Program-made: the position numbers and the translations under genes
Shown: positions 1-6,563 of the stretch, in pieces
How positions within the stretch are numbered: position 1 is the first letter of the stretch
Layout of the letters: each line of letters opens with the position of its first letter
NCBI GenBank assembly: GCA_964549065.1
Contig: CAZJUC010000135.1
Location: 1 to 8,890, forward strand
Length of the DNA stretch: 8,890 nucleotides
Reading direction: 5' to 3'
Source of the DNA: Sva-07 sp964549065
GTDB lineage: Bacteria; Actinomycetota; Acidimicrobiia; Acidimicrobiales; Ilumatobacteraceae
The notes under the pieces: generated by a model
Told to the model about the DNA's origin: nothing
Database searches by the model: none
The model's input: only the letters and a program-made list of their open reading frames with translations

Positions 1-2
1 CG

Positions 3-701
3 TTCGTGTTCAAGGTGCAGGCCAACATGGACCGCCACCATCGCGACCGCATCGCGTTCGCCCGAATCTGCTCGGGACGATTCGACCGGGGCATGGTGAT
101 GACCTGCGAGCGCACCGGCAAGCCGTTCGCCACCAAGTACGCATCCACCGTGTTCGGCGCCGAACGCACCACGGTCGACGAGGCGTTCCCCGGCGACGTG
201 GTCGGCCTGGTCAACGCCACCGGACTGAACCTGGGCGACACCTTGTACGACGAGACCGGACCGACGGTGAAGTTCCCGCCGATCCCGGCGTTCGCGCCCG
301 AGGTGTTCGCCACAGCCCGCCCGCTCGACACCGGCAAGACCAAGCAGTTCCGCAAGGGTCTCGACCAACTGAACGAAGAGGGCGTCGTACAGGTGCTGAA
401 GGATCCCGACTGGGGTGACGCCTCACCGGTACTCGCCGCCGTCGGGCAGTTGCAGTTCGACGTGTTCGCGAACCGACTCGACATCGAGTTCAACGCACCG
501 ATCGAGATTCTCTCGGCCCCGTACCAGGCGATCCGGTTGACCGACAAGGCCTCGGCCGATGCCCTGCGCGAGAAACCGGGAGTACGGATACTGGCCCGGC
601 ACGACGGCCACCTCGTCGCGCTGTTCGAGAACAAGTACGCGCTCGCCCGCATCGAACAGAACGAACCGGAACTCACCCTCGACCACATCATCGCCGGCTG
701 A
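3..701 (+). CDS. prfC: Peptide chain release factor 3 (RF3), C-terminal part, 5' truncated by window edge
   Basis: RF3 is a translational GTPase that removes RF1/RF2 from the ribosome after peptide release. About 232 codons are visible, corresponding to roughly the last 45% of a ~530-residue protein. The G domain lies outside the window. The opening FVFKVQANMDRHHRDRIAF closely resembles the E. coli RF3 segment FVFKIQANMDPKHRDRVAF. Further family landmarks follow in order: a PGDVVGL segment in the beta-barrel domain, IPAFAPEVF, LNEEGVVQVL, and AVGQLQFDVFANRL in the RF3 C-terminal domain. The RF3-specific C-terminal domain separates it from elongation factor G. The frame is open from the left edge and ends at TGA 699-701. 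The GTG at position 6 is internal, not a start. The next gene on the same strand begins 39 bases later, so read-through transcription is possible, and no terminator was seen between them. Confidence 0.95.
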   Translation, partial: FVFKVQANMDRHHRDRIAFARICSGRFDRGMVMTCERTGKPFATKYASTVFGAERTTVDEAFPGDVVGLVNATGLNLGDTLYDETGPTVKFPPIPAFAPEVFATARPLDTGKTKQFRKGLDQLNEEGVVQVLKDPDWGDASPVLAAVGQLQFDVFANRLDIEFNAPIEILSAPYQAIRLTDKASADALREKPGVRILARHDGHLVALFENKYALARIEQNEPELTLDHIIAG

Positions 702-740
702 TCCGCGTCGGGCGCGTGGCCCTTCGGTACCGTCGGGTCG

Positions 741-1529
741 ATGGAACGACCCACCGGCCGCGTGCGCACCATCGCCACGATCGCCACGATCGTGATGGTC
801 GCCGCCTCGCTCGGCGCCTGCGGCAGCGACGGCCCGATCGCCAACCTCCGCCCCGGTACCACGATCGACGGCGGTGGCGGACCGGCCCCGACGGATGCCC
901 CACCGGCAACCGACAGCCCGCCGGCGACCGAAGCACCCGCCCCATCACCCACCGAGGCACCCGCTCCCACGGACGCGCCTGCCACGCCGGACCCCGATCC
1001 CGACCCGCTGGTTCCCGACACCGACACCGGCACCGACACCGACACCGACGAGGGAGTCGATCTCCTCGTCGTGCTGTTGATCGTCGGTGGTCTCGCCCTC
1101 GTGGCCATCCTGATCGGTTTCCTGGTCTCACGCTCCGGGAGGTCGAGGAGTGCCGCTGCGCCGTCGGCGAACGCCTCCACCCAATCGAGCCTGCTCAGCA
1201 CGTCGCAGTGGATCACCGACCAGCTCTCGCTCGAGCTGATGGCCGCCCCGTCGGCCCAGGCGCAGCAGCGTTGGTCGGTCGAGCGCAGCCGTCTCGACAA
1301 CGTCGCGATCGGCGCCCAGCAGCAGTACCTCGAGGCGCAGGACGCCAACTGGCAGCCGCTCGCGCAGACGATGTCGGCGCTCGCCGCAGCGCTCGACACC
1401 AACCTGACGCTGCGCGCGCAGGACCCACCCAACGCGCAGTTGATCGACGAATCGACCGCGGTGGTCAACCGCCACCGAGGTGCGTTGCAGCAGCTCATCG
1501 CCGCCTTGCGGCCCACCGTCACACGCTGA
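741..1529 (+). CDS. Uncharacterised envelope protein: lipobox-like signal, Pro/Thr/Asp linker, second membrane helix, helical C-terminal domain
   Basis: I do not recognise this 262-residue protein. Residues 1-9 are basic (MERPTGRVR). Residues 10-26 are hydrophobic and end in the lipobox-like LGAC with Cys27, suggesting lipid attachment. Residues 40-105 form a low-complexity linker rich in Pro, Thr, Ala and Asp, ending in a DT-repeat. Residues about 107-129 are a clear transmembrane helix. The preceding side is acidic (DTDTDEG) and the following side basic (SRSGRSRS), so by the positive-inside rule the C-terminal part should be cytoplasmic. Residues about 147-262 are Gln/Ala-rich and probably all-helical, without a motif known to me. 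If Cys27 is not processed, the protein would be a simple two-helix membrane protein with an external loop. ATG 741 is the first start in frame that gives a proper signal-like N-terminus; no strong ribosome binding site precedes it. Coding reality is supported by this ordered architecture; the longer overlapping Arg/His-rich frame has none. Confidence 0.8.
   Translation: MERPTGRVRTIATIATIVMVAASLGACGSDGPIANLRPGTTIDGGGGPAPTDAPPATDSPPATEAPAPSPTEAPAPTDAPATPDPDPDPLVPDTDTGTDTDTDEGVDLLVVLLIVGGLALVAILIGFLVSRSGRSRSAAAPSANASTQSSLLSTSQWITDQLSLELMAAPSAQAQQRWSVERSRLDNVAIGAQQQYLEAQDANWQPLAQTMSALAAALDTNLTLRAQDPPNAQLIDESTAVVNRHRGALQQLIAALRPTVTR
1017..1049 (+). repeat. Hexamer tandem repeat (GACACC) in the linker of the 741-1529 gene
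   Basis: Five consecutive hexamers (GACACC, with GGCACC as the third) plus a half unit (GAC) encode the alternating Asp-Thr tract, with one Gly, just before the membrane helix. Because the unit is six bases, gain or loss of copies keeps the reading frame and would only change linker length. Confidence 0.8.
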
Positions 1530-1565
1530 AGCTCATCCCGGCCCGGACGCCATTTTCCCGTTCAC

Positions 1566-1626
1566 GTCGGTGGTCACCCACTGTGCCTCCACCGGCTCCT
1601 CCCTTCCACGTGTGCTCCGAGGGAGG
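1566..1626 (+). promoter_or_regulatory. Structured leader of the 1632 gene: two adjacent possible hairpins, the second covering the ribosome binding site
   Basis: The 102-base gap 1530-1631 holds no gene. GTCGGTGG (1566-1573) can pair with CCACCGGC (1589-1596), with one G-U pair and a 15-base loop. Directly after it, CCTCCCTT (1598-1605) can pair with GAGGGAGG (1619-1626), with one G-U pair and a 13-base loop. That 3' arm is the strong Shine-Dalgarno sequence, five bases before ATG 1632. There is no U-tract, so it does not look like a terminator. No convincing -35/-10 pair was found in the gap. The pairing is seen directly, but a regulatory role is inference: pyrimidine tracts complementary to a Shine-Dalgarno sequence occur by chance in GC-rich DNA. 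Confidence 0.35.
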
Positions 1627-1631
1627 TCCTC

Positions 1632-2270
1632 ATGTCCGACACCACTGCCGTCACGGCAGGCACCACCACCACCGCCAGACGCGATGCGTCACCCGAGCGA
1701 GCCGGCGGTCGTGCCCACTCGATCATCGTTCGCCCCTGGGTCGACCCGGTCGTCGACGACGACGGCTTCGACGCCCGGTCCCGCTACGTCGAGACATTCT
1801 GGCTCGGCGTACTCGGGCCCACGGCAACGTGGCTGCTGCGGCGCCTGATCGCCGGACTCGAACAGTCGCCGGCGGGCTACGACCTCGACCTCGACACCAC
1901 GGCGCGAGCGATGGGCCTGAGCTTCACGAGCGGCCGGTCGTCACCGTTCAGCAAGGCACTGGAGCGGTGCGTGATGTTCGGACTGGCGCATCCGATCGAC
2001 GGTGGGCTCGCCGTGCGTCGTCGGATCCCGCCGGTGAGCTTCCGGCACCTGCGGCGCATGCCCGACGACCTGCAGGCGGCGCACGCCGGGTGGCTGCAGC
2101 CGGCACACGACGTCGACGAGTTCGGTCGCGCCCACCGGCTCGCCACTGCGATGCTCGACCTCGGTGACGAGCCGTCGGTGATCGAACATCGACTGGTCGC
2201 GCTCGGTGTGGGTGATGCCGTCGCCGCCGAGGTCGCCGACAACGTCTACCGACTCGACACGGACCGATGA
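1632..2270 (+). CDS. Uncharacterised actinobacterial-type protein with possible winged-helix region
   Basis: This 212-residue protein has no function I can name. Residues 1-30 are Thr/Ala/Arg-rich and likely disordered. Residues 52-76 (YVETFWLGVLGPTATWLLRR and following) form an amphipathic helix. Residues 84-97 (DLDLDTTARAMGLS) followed by 104-133 (helix, then GGLAVRRRIPPV) resemble a helix-turn-helix with a beta wing. Residues 137-157 and 162-208 are further helices, the last with repeated Ala/Val/Asp (VGDAVAAEVAD). The layout resembles conserved hypothetical actinobacterial proteins I associate with the VETFWLGVLGP block, but this is recollection, not a search. There is no signal peptide or membrane helix, so it is probably cytoplasmic and might bind DNA. 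ATG 1632 is chosen because GGGAGG lies at 1621-1626 with ideal spacing. The gene converges on the sulfatase gene with only 10 bases between stop codons, leaving no room for a terminator. Confidence 0.8.
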   Translation: MSDTTAVTAGTTTTARRDASPERAGGRAHSIIVRPWVDPVVDDDGFDARSRYVETFWLGVLGPTATWLLRRLIAGLEQSPAGYDLDLDTTARAMGLSFTSGRSSPFSKALERCVMFGLAHPIDGGLAVRRRIPPVSFRHLRRMPDDLQAAHAGWLQPAHDVDEFGRAHRLATAMLDLGDEPSVIEHRLVALGVGDAVAAEVADNVYRLDTDR

Positions 2271-2280
2271 GCCGGCGAAC

Positions 2281-3753
2281 TCAGACTGCGAGCAGAGCGT
2301 CGAGCACCGCCGTCGCGCCGGGGTGCGGTTCGTCGCCGACGTCGCGTTGCAATCGGGCCAGCTCGCCTCGCAACTCGATCGCCACGTCCCGGTGGTCCGG
2401 ATCGGAAATCACGTTGTGCAACTCGTGCGGGTCGGCGACCAGGTCGAACAGCTCCCATTCGGGCTCGACGGCCGGGCCGCGGGCGCCGACCTGGTCGAGC
2501 GGGTCGTTGTAATAACCGATCAGTTTGTGCGTGCGGGTGCGCACGCCGTAGTGACCCGGCACCCGATGGATCCAGTCATCGTGCATCCAGTACCGGTAGT
2601 ACATCGACTGCTGCCAGTCGTCGGGCACCTCGCCGCGCAGCAGTGGAGCGAGGCTCGCACCCTGCATCGCCTCGGGCACGTCGAGGCCGGCGAGGTCGAG
2701 GAACGTGGGGGCGAAGTCGACGTTGAGCGCGATCTCGTCGCACACCGACCCGGCTGCCACCTCGGCGGGATAGCGCACCAGCAGCGGCATCGCGACCGAC
2801 TCCTCGTACATCATCCGCTTGTCGAACCAGCCGTGATCACCCAGGAAGAACCCCTGGTCGGACGTGTAGACCACGATCGTGTCGTCGGCGAGACCGTTGT
2901 CGTCGAGCCAGTCGAGCATTCGGCCGACGTTGTCGTCGATCGACGCGATGGTGCGCAGGTAGTCCTTGATGTAGCGCTGGTACCGCCACCGGACCTCCTC
3001 GTCTTCGGTGAGCCCCGGGGGCACCGTTGCCTTGAGATCGACGACCGGGTCGAGATCCATGATCCGCATCCGCATCGCCTGCACCACCTCGGCGCGACCG
3101 TCGTGGTCGTCGAAGAGGGTCTCCGGTTCGGGGATGTCGATGCCGTCGAACAGCGAGAAGTGTTTCCGTGACGGCTCCCACGAACGGTGCGGCGCCTTGT
3201 GGTGGCACATCAGCGCGAACGGCCGGTCGGTGTCGCGCTTGTCGAGCCAGCGCAGGCAGTCGTCGGTGATCAGATCGGTGACGTAGCCGCCACGCTCGAC
3301 GATGTCGTGGCCGCGTCCGTCATCTCTCGGTTGCAGCATCACCGGATTGTGGTAGTGGCCCTGGCCGGGCAGCACCCTCCACCGGTCGAAGCCGGTCGGA
3401 TCGTGCTCGGGGCCGTGGCCGAGATGCCACTTGCCGAACACCGCGGTCTGGTAGCCGGCGGCTCGCAGCCGCTTCGGGTACGTGTCGAGGCCGTTGTCCA
3501 TCGGAGTCACCAGCGTGGTCACACCGTTGACGTGGTTGTAGGTGCCGGTGAGGATCGAGGCGCGGCTCGGCGTACAGATCGAGTTCGTGCAGAAGCACGA
3601 GTCGAATCGCATCCCACCCTCTGCGATGCGGTCGAGGTTCGGCGTGTGGTTGATGACCGGCCGACCCGATGCGCTGCTGTACGCGGAGATCGCGTGAGCA
3701 GCGTGGTCGTCGCTCATGATGAAGAGCAGGTTGGGCTGCGCCGGCGCGGACAT
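2281..3753 (-). CDS. Formylglycine-dependent type I sulfatase, cytoplasmic, DUF4976-type C-terminus
   Basis: This 490-residue enzyme should hydrolyse a sulfate ester, probably on a carbohydrate; the substrate cannot be read from sequence. It belongs to the alkaline-phosphatase-like sulfatase family. Visible landmarks: SDDH with metal-ligand Asp15/Asp16; CTPSRASILTG with Cys60 at the site converted to formylglycine; GKWHLG (107-112); the HHKAPH block (184-189); TSDQG with Asp299/Gln300 as the later metal ligands; DKR with Lys312; and the C-terminal EWELFDLVADPHELHNV block (432-448). Family members often have Asn or His where Gln300 sits; Gln with the GFFLGDHGWFDKR continuation is typical of a subfamily common in planctomycetes and marine bacteria. 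No signal peptide is present, so maturation must occur in the cytoplasm by a formylglycine-generating enzyme not encoded here. The start ATG lies 13 bases after the pepA stop, suggesting one transcript with pepA and possible translational coupling. No strong ribosome binding site is seen. Confidence 0.93.
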   Translation of the reverse strand: MSAPAQPNLLFIMSDDHAAHAISAYSSASGRPVINHTPNLDRIAEGGMRFDSCFCTNSICTPSRASILTGTYNHVNGVTTLVTPMDNGLDTYPKRLRAAGYQTAVFGKWHLGHGPEHDPTGFDRWRVLPGQGHYHNPVMLQPRDDGRGHDIVERGGYVTDLITDDCLRWLDKRDTDRPFALMCHHKAPHRSWEPSRKHFSLFDGIDIPEPETLFDDHDGRAEVVQAMRMRIMDLDPVVDLKATVPPGLTEDEEVRWRYQRYIKDYLRTIASIDDNVGRMLDWLDDNGLADDTIVVYTSDQGFFLGDHGWFDKRMMYEESVAMPLLVRYPAEVAAGSVCDEIALNVDFAPTFLDLAGLDVPEAMQGASLAPLLRGEVPDDWQQSMYYRYWMHDDWIHRVPGHYGVRTRTHKLIGYYNDPLDQVGARGPAVEPEWELFDLVADPHELHNVISDPDHRDVAIELRGELARLQRDVGDEPHPGATAVLDALLAV

Positions 3754-3766
3754 CTCGGTGGCCGTC

Positions 3767-5245
3767 TCAGTTCGGCGCGGTGAAGTTCGTCGCCAGCTCG
3801 ATCAGCAGCCGGGTGCCGAAGCCGGTTGCGCCCTTGGCGTAGATGCCATCGTCGCCGTCGACCATCATCGGCCCGGCGATGTCGAGGTGCGCCCACGGGA
3901 CGTCCCCGACGAACTCGCTGAGGAAGATCGACGCCGTGATCGCTCCTGCGTACGGACCGCCGATGTTCTTCATGTCCGCGACCACGGAGTCGAGCAGTTT
4001 GCGGTAACGCTTCTCCGACAACGGCAACTGCCACAGCGGCTCGTCGGTTGCCTCGGACCCCTGGAGCAATTGATCGACGAGGGCCTGGTTCGTGCCGAGC
4101 ACCGGAGCCATCTGCGACCCGAGCGCCGCCATCGCGGCACCGGTGAGCGTGGCGATGTCGACGATCGCATCGGGGGCCTCTTCGACTGCGAGTGACAGGC
4201 CGTCGGCGAGCACGAGGCGACCCTCGGCATCGGTGTTGTGGATCTCGACGGTCTTGCCGTTGCGCATCGTGAGCACGTCACCGAGCTTGAGCGCGCTGCC
4301 TGACGGCATGTTGTCGGTGCACATCAGCCATGCCGTCACCTTGGTCTTGACCTTCAGGTCAGCGAGCGCACTCATGGTGGCGAGCACCGCAGCGGCACCC
4401 GACATGTCCATCTTCATGTTCTGGTGGAAGACGTCGTGCCCCTTGAGCGAAATGCCGCCCGAGTCGTACATGATCCCCTTGCCGACGAGCGCGAGGTGAC
4501 CAGTGGGATTCTTCGGCGACCAGGTGAGCTTGACCATGCGCGGCGGTTCGGTGGAACCGCGGTTGACACCGAGCATGCCGCCACAACCCATCTGTTCGAG
4601 TTGGTCCTTGTTGAACACCTCGACGTGCAGGCCGGCCGCCGAGCCGATGTCGACGGCCTTCGCGGCGATGTCCTTGGCGTTGAGGTAGGTGGGCGGCGTG
4701 TTCGCCAGTTCGCGTGCGAACGCCGCTGCCGCCGCCACGATCCTGCCGCGTTCGGCGCCCCGACCGGCCTCCTTCTCCTGCTTGGCAGACGCGACCAGGG
4801 TGAGGGCCTCGAGACGCGACGCGTTCTTCGGGTCGTTCTTCAACCCGGTGTAGCGGTACGAGGCGAGCAGCACGCCCTCGGTCACCGCCTGAGCAGCAGC
4901 CTTCGCCTCGACGCCCTCGACGTCGGCCAGGTTCGTGGCGAGCTGGGCGTGTCTCGACACCGCACGGGCGAACGCGGCCGCAGCCGAACGGAGCCCGGCT
5001 GCATCGATCGTGCCCGGATCGCCGACACCAACCGCAACGGCGACCCCGTCACCGTTCGGAATCGAGAGGATCTGGCCGGGCTTGGCCTCGAACCCGTTCG
5101 CTTCGAGTGCCGACCGGCTCACGCCGAGCTGCCGCGGCACCGGCCCCTTCGTGGCGACCGCCCAACCGACAGCGGTGGCAGCCTTCGGGGTGGTGCGGGC
5201 CGTGGAAACGGCGACGGCGGACACGGTTGCACTGGCGTCGGTCAT
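3767..5245 (-). CDS. pepA: Leucyl aminopeptidase, M17 family (PepA-like)
   Basis: This is a cytosolic metallo-aminopeptidase that removes N-terminal residues from peptides, normally as a hexamer with two metal ions per subunit. The protein is 492 residues from ATG 5245, the usual family length. By comparison with E. coli PepA, the metal ligands are Lys256 and Asp261 (in GKGIMYDSGGISLK), Asp280 (KMDMSGAA), and Asp339 and Glu341 (NTDAEGRL). The catalytic residues are Lys268 and Arg343. All are present, with one extra residue between Lys268 and Asp280 relative to E. coli. DIATLTGAAMAALG (363-376) and the C-terminal EFVGDVPWAHLDIAGP block complete the catalytic domain; residues 1-160 form the variable N-terminal domain. 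The frame stays open far upstream (to 5887), but that part is the shadow of the divergent aapJ gene. ATG 5284, 13 codons upstream, is a possible alternative start. Neither start has a good ribosome binding site. The sulfatase gene follows 13 bases after the stop. Confidence 0.95.
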   Translation of the reverse strand: MTDASATVSAVAVSTARTTPKAATAVGWAVATKGPVPRQLGVSRSALEANGFEAKPGQILSIPNGDGVAVAVGVGDPGTIDAAGLRSAAAAFARAVSRHAQLATNLADVEGVEAKAAAQAVTEGVLLASYRYTGLKNDPKNASRLEALTLVASAKQEKEAGRGAERGRIVAAAAAFARELANTPPTYLNAKDIAAKAVDIGSAAGLHVEVFNKDQLEQMGCGGMLGVNRGSTEPPRMVKLTWSPKNPTGHLALVGKGIMYDSGGISLKGHDVFHQNMKMDMSGAAAVLATMSALADLKVKTKVTAWLMCTDNMPSGSALKLGDVLTMRNGKTVEIHNTDAEGRLVLADGLSLAVEEAPDAIVDIATLTGAAMAALGSQMAPVLGTNQALVDQLLQGSEATDEPLWQLPLSEKRYRKLLDSVVADMKNIGGPYAGAITASIFLSEFVGDVPWAHLDIAGPMMVDGDDGIYAKGATGFGTRLLIELATNFTAPN

Positions 5246-5290
5246 GGCGCACAGTCTGGCCCACAATTCATCTCGACGACACATGGACGG

Positions 5291-5320
5291 TTGCCCCGCA
5301 CCATCGCGAACGTCTAGGTT
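5291..5320 (+). promoter_or_regulatory. Candidate promoter for the aapJQM operon, with an overlapping inverted repeat
   Basis: TTGCCC (5291-5296) and TAGGTT (5315-5320) are separated by 18 bases, matching a sigma-70/HrdB-type arrangement of the TAnnnT kind seen in actinobacteria. Transcription would start near 5327, giving a leader of about 70 bases before ATG 5397. A short inverted repeat, CGAAC (5307-5311) and GTTCG (5318-5322), spans the -10 box and could be a repressor half-site pair. The region is the only intergenic space between divergent pepA and aapJ. I could not identify an equally good promoter for pepA on the other strand. Confidence 0.4.
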
Positions 5321-5361
5321 CGTCGCAGGTGACCAGCAGGTTGCCGTCAGGGGAACAACAA

Positions 5362-5382
5362 GCGTCGCCGGATCGGCGATGC
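5362..5382 (+). promoter_or_regulatory. Leader hairpin immediately upstream of the aapJ ribosome binding site
   Basis: GCGTCGCCG (5362-5370) pairs with CGGCGATGC (5374-5382) over nine positions, with one G-U pair and a three-base GAT loop. It ends four bases before the GGGGGAA ribosome binding site (5387-5393). No U-tract follows, so it is not an intrinsic terminator. It may shape the mRNA leader or protect its end; function is inferred only from position. Confidence 0.4.
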
Positions 5383-5386
5383 GGAT

Positions 5387-5393
5387 GGGGGAA
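5387..5393 (+). promoter_or_regulatory. Ribosome binding site deciding the aapJ start
   Basis: GGGGGAA lies three bases before ATG 5397 and is the best Shine-Dalgarno match in this leader. It favours ATG 5397 over the in-frame ATG 5385, which has only the hairpin arm upstream. The choice also gives a lipoprotein signal starting MRISTRR, the normal basic n-region. Confidence 0.55.
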
Positions 5394-5396
5394 CCG

Positions 5397-6563
5397 ATGC
5401 GAATCAGTACACGACGGGCACTACTTCCGCTGGTGGCACTCGCGCTCGTCGGTGGAGCGTGCACCACCGACGACGACGACACGTCAGGCGACGACACGTC
5501 GCCGGATGCCACCGAGGCACCGGATGCACCCGACGAAACGACCGCACCCGACGAGACGACCGCACCCGACGACACCGTCGAGGTGGTGCAGGGCAGCGAG
5601 TCGACGCTCGATGCAGTGATCGCCAATGACGTCGTCCGTTGCGGCACCCGCGACGCGTTGCCTGGTTTCGCGGTCCTCACCCCGGAAGGTGACCACGTCG
5701 GCTTCGACAGCGACTTCTGCCGTGTGATCGCTGCTGCGGTGCTCGGCGACGCCGAGAAGGTCGAGATGGTCGACCTCGAGACCGCTGATCGATTCACTGC
5801 GCTCCAGTCGGGCGAAGTCGACGCGCTGGTCCGCAACACCACCTGGACCGCCAGCCGTGACGGCGCCGAAGGCGCCACCTTCCTCACCCCGACGTTCTAC
5901 GACGGCCAGGGCATCATGGTCGGCACCGACAGCGGATTCGAGACGATCAACGACCTCGACGGCGTCATCGTCTGCGTCGCCCAGGGCACCACCACCGAGG
6001 GCAACGCTGCGAACGAGGCGTCACGCCTCGGCCTCGACTGGGAAGTCCGGGCATTCGAGAGTGTGGAGCTGATCCAGGAGGCGTTCGTCGCCGGGCAGTG
6101 CGATGCCTGGTCGTCGGACCGCAGCCAGCTGGTTGCGCTGCGCAGCGAGTTCCCGGATGGGCCCGAAGCCCTGACGATCCTGCCCGAGGTGTTCTCGAAG
6201 GAGCCGCTGGCCCCAGCGGTCGCCGACGGTGACACCGAGTGGGCGCAGGCAGTCAACTGGGCCGTGCTGGCCACGATCCAGGCCGAGGAGTTCGGCATCG
6301 ACTCGACCAACGTCGACTCGTTCGGCGGCACCGAGGACATCTCGATCCAGCGCTTCCTCGGCCTCGAGGTCGAAGGTGACGACGGCGCTGCAGTGCTCGA
6401 TCCCGGCCTCGGTCTGCCGACCGACTTCGCCTTCCAGGTCGTGAGTCAAGTGGGCAACTACGGCGAGATCTTCGACGAGCACCTCGCCCCGCTCGGACTG
6501 GAGCGAGGCCTCAACTCGCTGTGGACCGACGGCGGCCTGCTCTACTCGCCGCCGTACCGCTGA
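5397..6563 (+). CDS. aapJ: General L-amino-acid ABC transporter substrate-binding lipoprotein (AapJ/BztA family)
   Basis: This is the extracytoplasmic binding protein that captures L-amino acids and delivers them to the AapQM permease. The protein is 388 residues. Residues 1-22 form a lipoprotein signal: basic MRISTRR, a hydrophobic core, then GGAC with Cys22. The lipobox is imperfect because Gly occupies position -3. Residues 23-62 are an acidic Thr/Asp/Pro linker including a DETTAP repeat. The binding domain runs from about 67 to 388. It carries AapJ-specific blocks: VRCGTRDALPGF (80-91), GFDSDFCRV (102-110), RFTALQSGEVDALVRNTTWT (132-151), YDGQG, CVAQGTTTEGN (193-203), ILPEVFSKEPLAP (261-273), QVGNYGEIF and RGLNSLWTDGGLLYSPPYR. 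These conserved blocks separate it from ordinary polar amino-acid binding proteins such as GlnH. Four Cys (82, 108, 193, 235) in the binding domain could form disulfides. Two permease genes follow directly. The stop TGA 6561-6563 lies inside the beginning of the aapQ frame. Confidence 0.93.
   Translation: MRISTRRALLPLVALALVGGACTTDDDDTSGDDTSPDATEAPDAPDETTAPDETTAPDDTVEVVQGSESTLDAVIANDVVRCGTRDALPGFAVLTPEGDHVGFDSDFCRVIAAAVLGDAEKVEMVDLETADRFTALQSGEVDALVRNTTWTASRDGAEGATFLTPTFYDGQGIMVGTDSGFETINDLDGVIVCVAQGTTTEGNAANEASRLGLDWEVRAFESVELIQEAFVAGQCDAWSSDRSQLVALRSEFPDGPEALTILPEVFSKEPLAPAVADGDTEWAQAVNWAVLATIQAEEFGIDSTNVDSFGGTEDISIQRFLGLEVEGDDGAAVLDPGLGLPTDFAFQVVSQVGNYGEIFDEHLAPLGLERGLNSLWTDGGLLYSPPYR
5532..5567 (+). 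repeat. Two copies of an 18-base direct repeat in the aapJ linker
   Basis: Units at 5532-5549 and 5550-5567 differ at one base and encode DETTAP twice; a partial third unit begins at 5568. The unit is in frame, so copy-number change would alter only linker length between the lipid anchor and the binding domain. Confidence 0.8.

Noticed and set aside
709..721. GGGC/GCCC pairing after prfC as a terminator
   Set aside because: Only a four-base stem with no T-tract; expected by chance at this GC content.
716..2167. A long plus-strand frame of 483 codons across the 741 and 1632 genes
   Set aside because: The product is Arg/His/Pro-rich low complexity without motifs, as expected of a shifted frame in GC-rich DNA. 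It overlaps two better-supported genes.
2271..2280. Possible bidirectional terminator between the converging 1632 gene and sulfatase
   Set aside because: The gap is only 10 bases and no stem with a T-tract could be found around it.
2206..3171. Plus-strand open frame opposite the sulfatase
   Set aside because: Antisense shadow; the sulfatase on the other strand has all catalytic motifs, while this frame is a Val/His/Arg-rich string with no recognisable domain.
4935..5396. N-terminal extension of aapJ (154 residues)
   Set aside because: It is antisense to pepA and would bury the lipoprotein signal. ATG 5397 has a ribosome binding site and a correct signal.
5246..5887. N-terminal extension of pepA (214 residues)
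   Set aside because: The extension is Ser/Thr-rich antisense of aapJ. Family length and the M17 alignment support a start at 5245.
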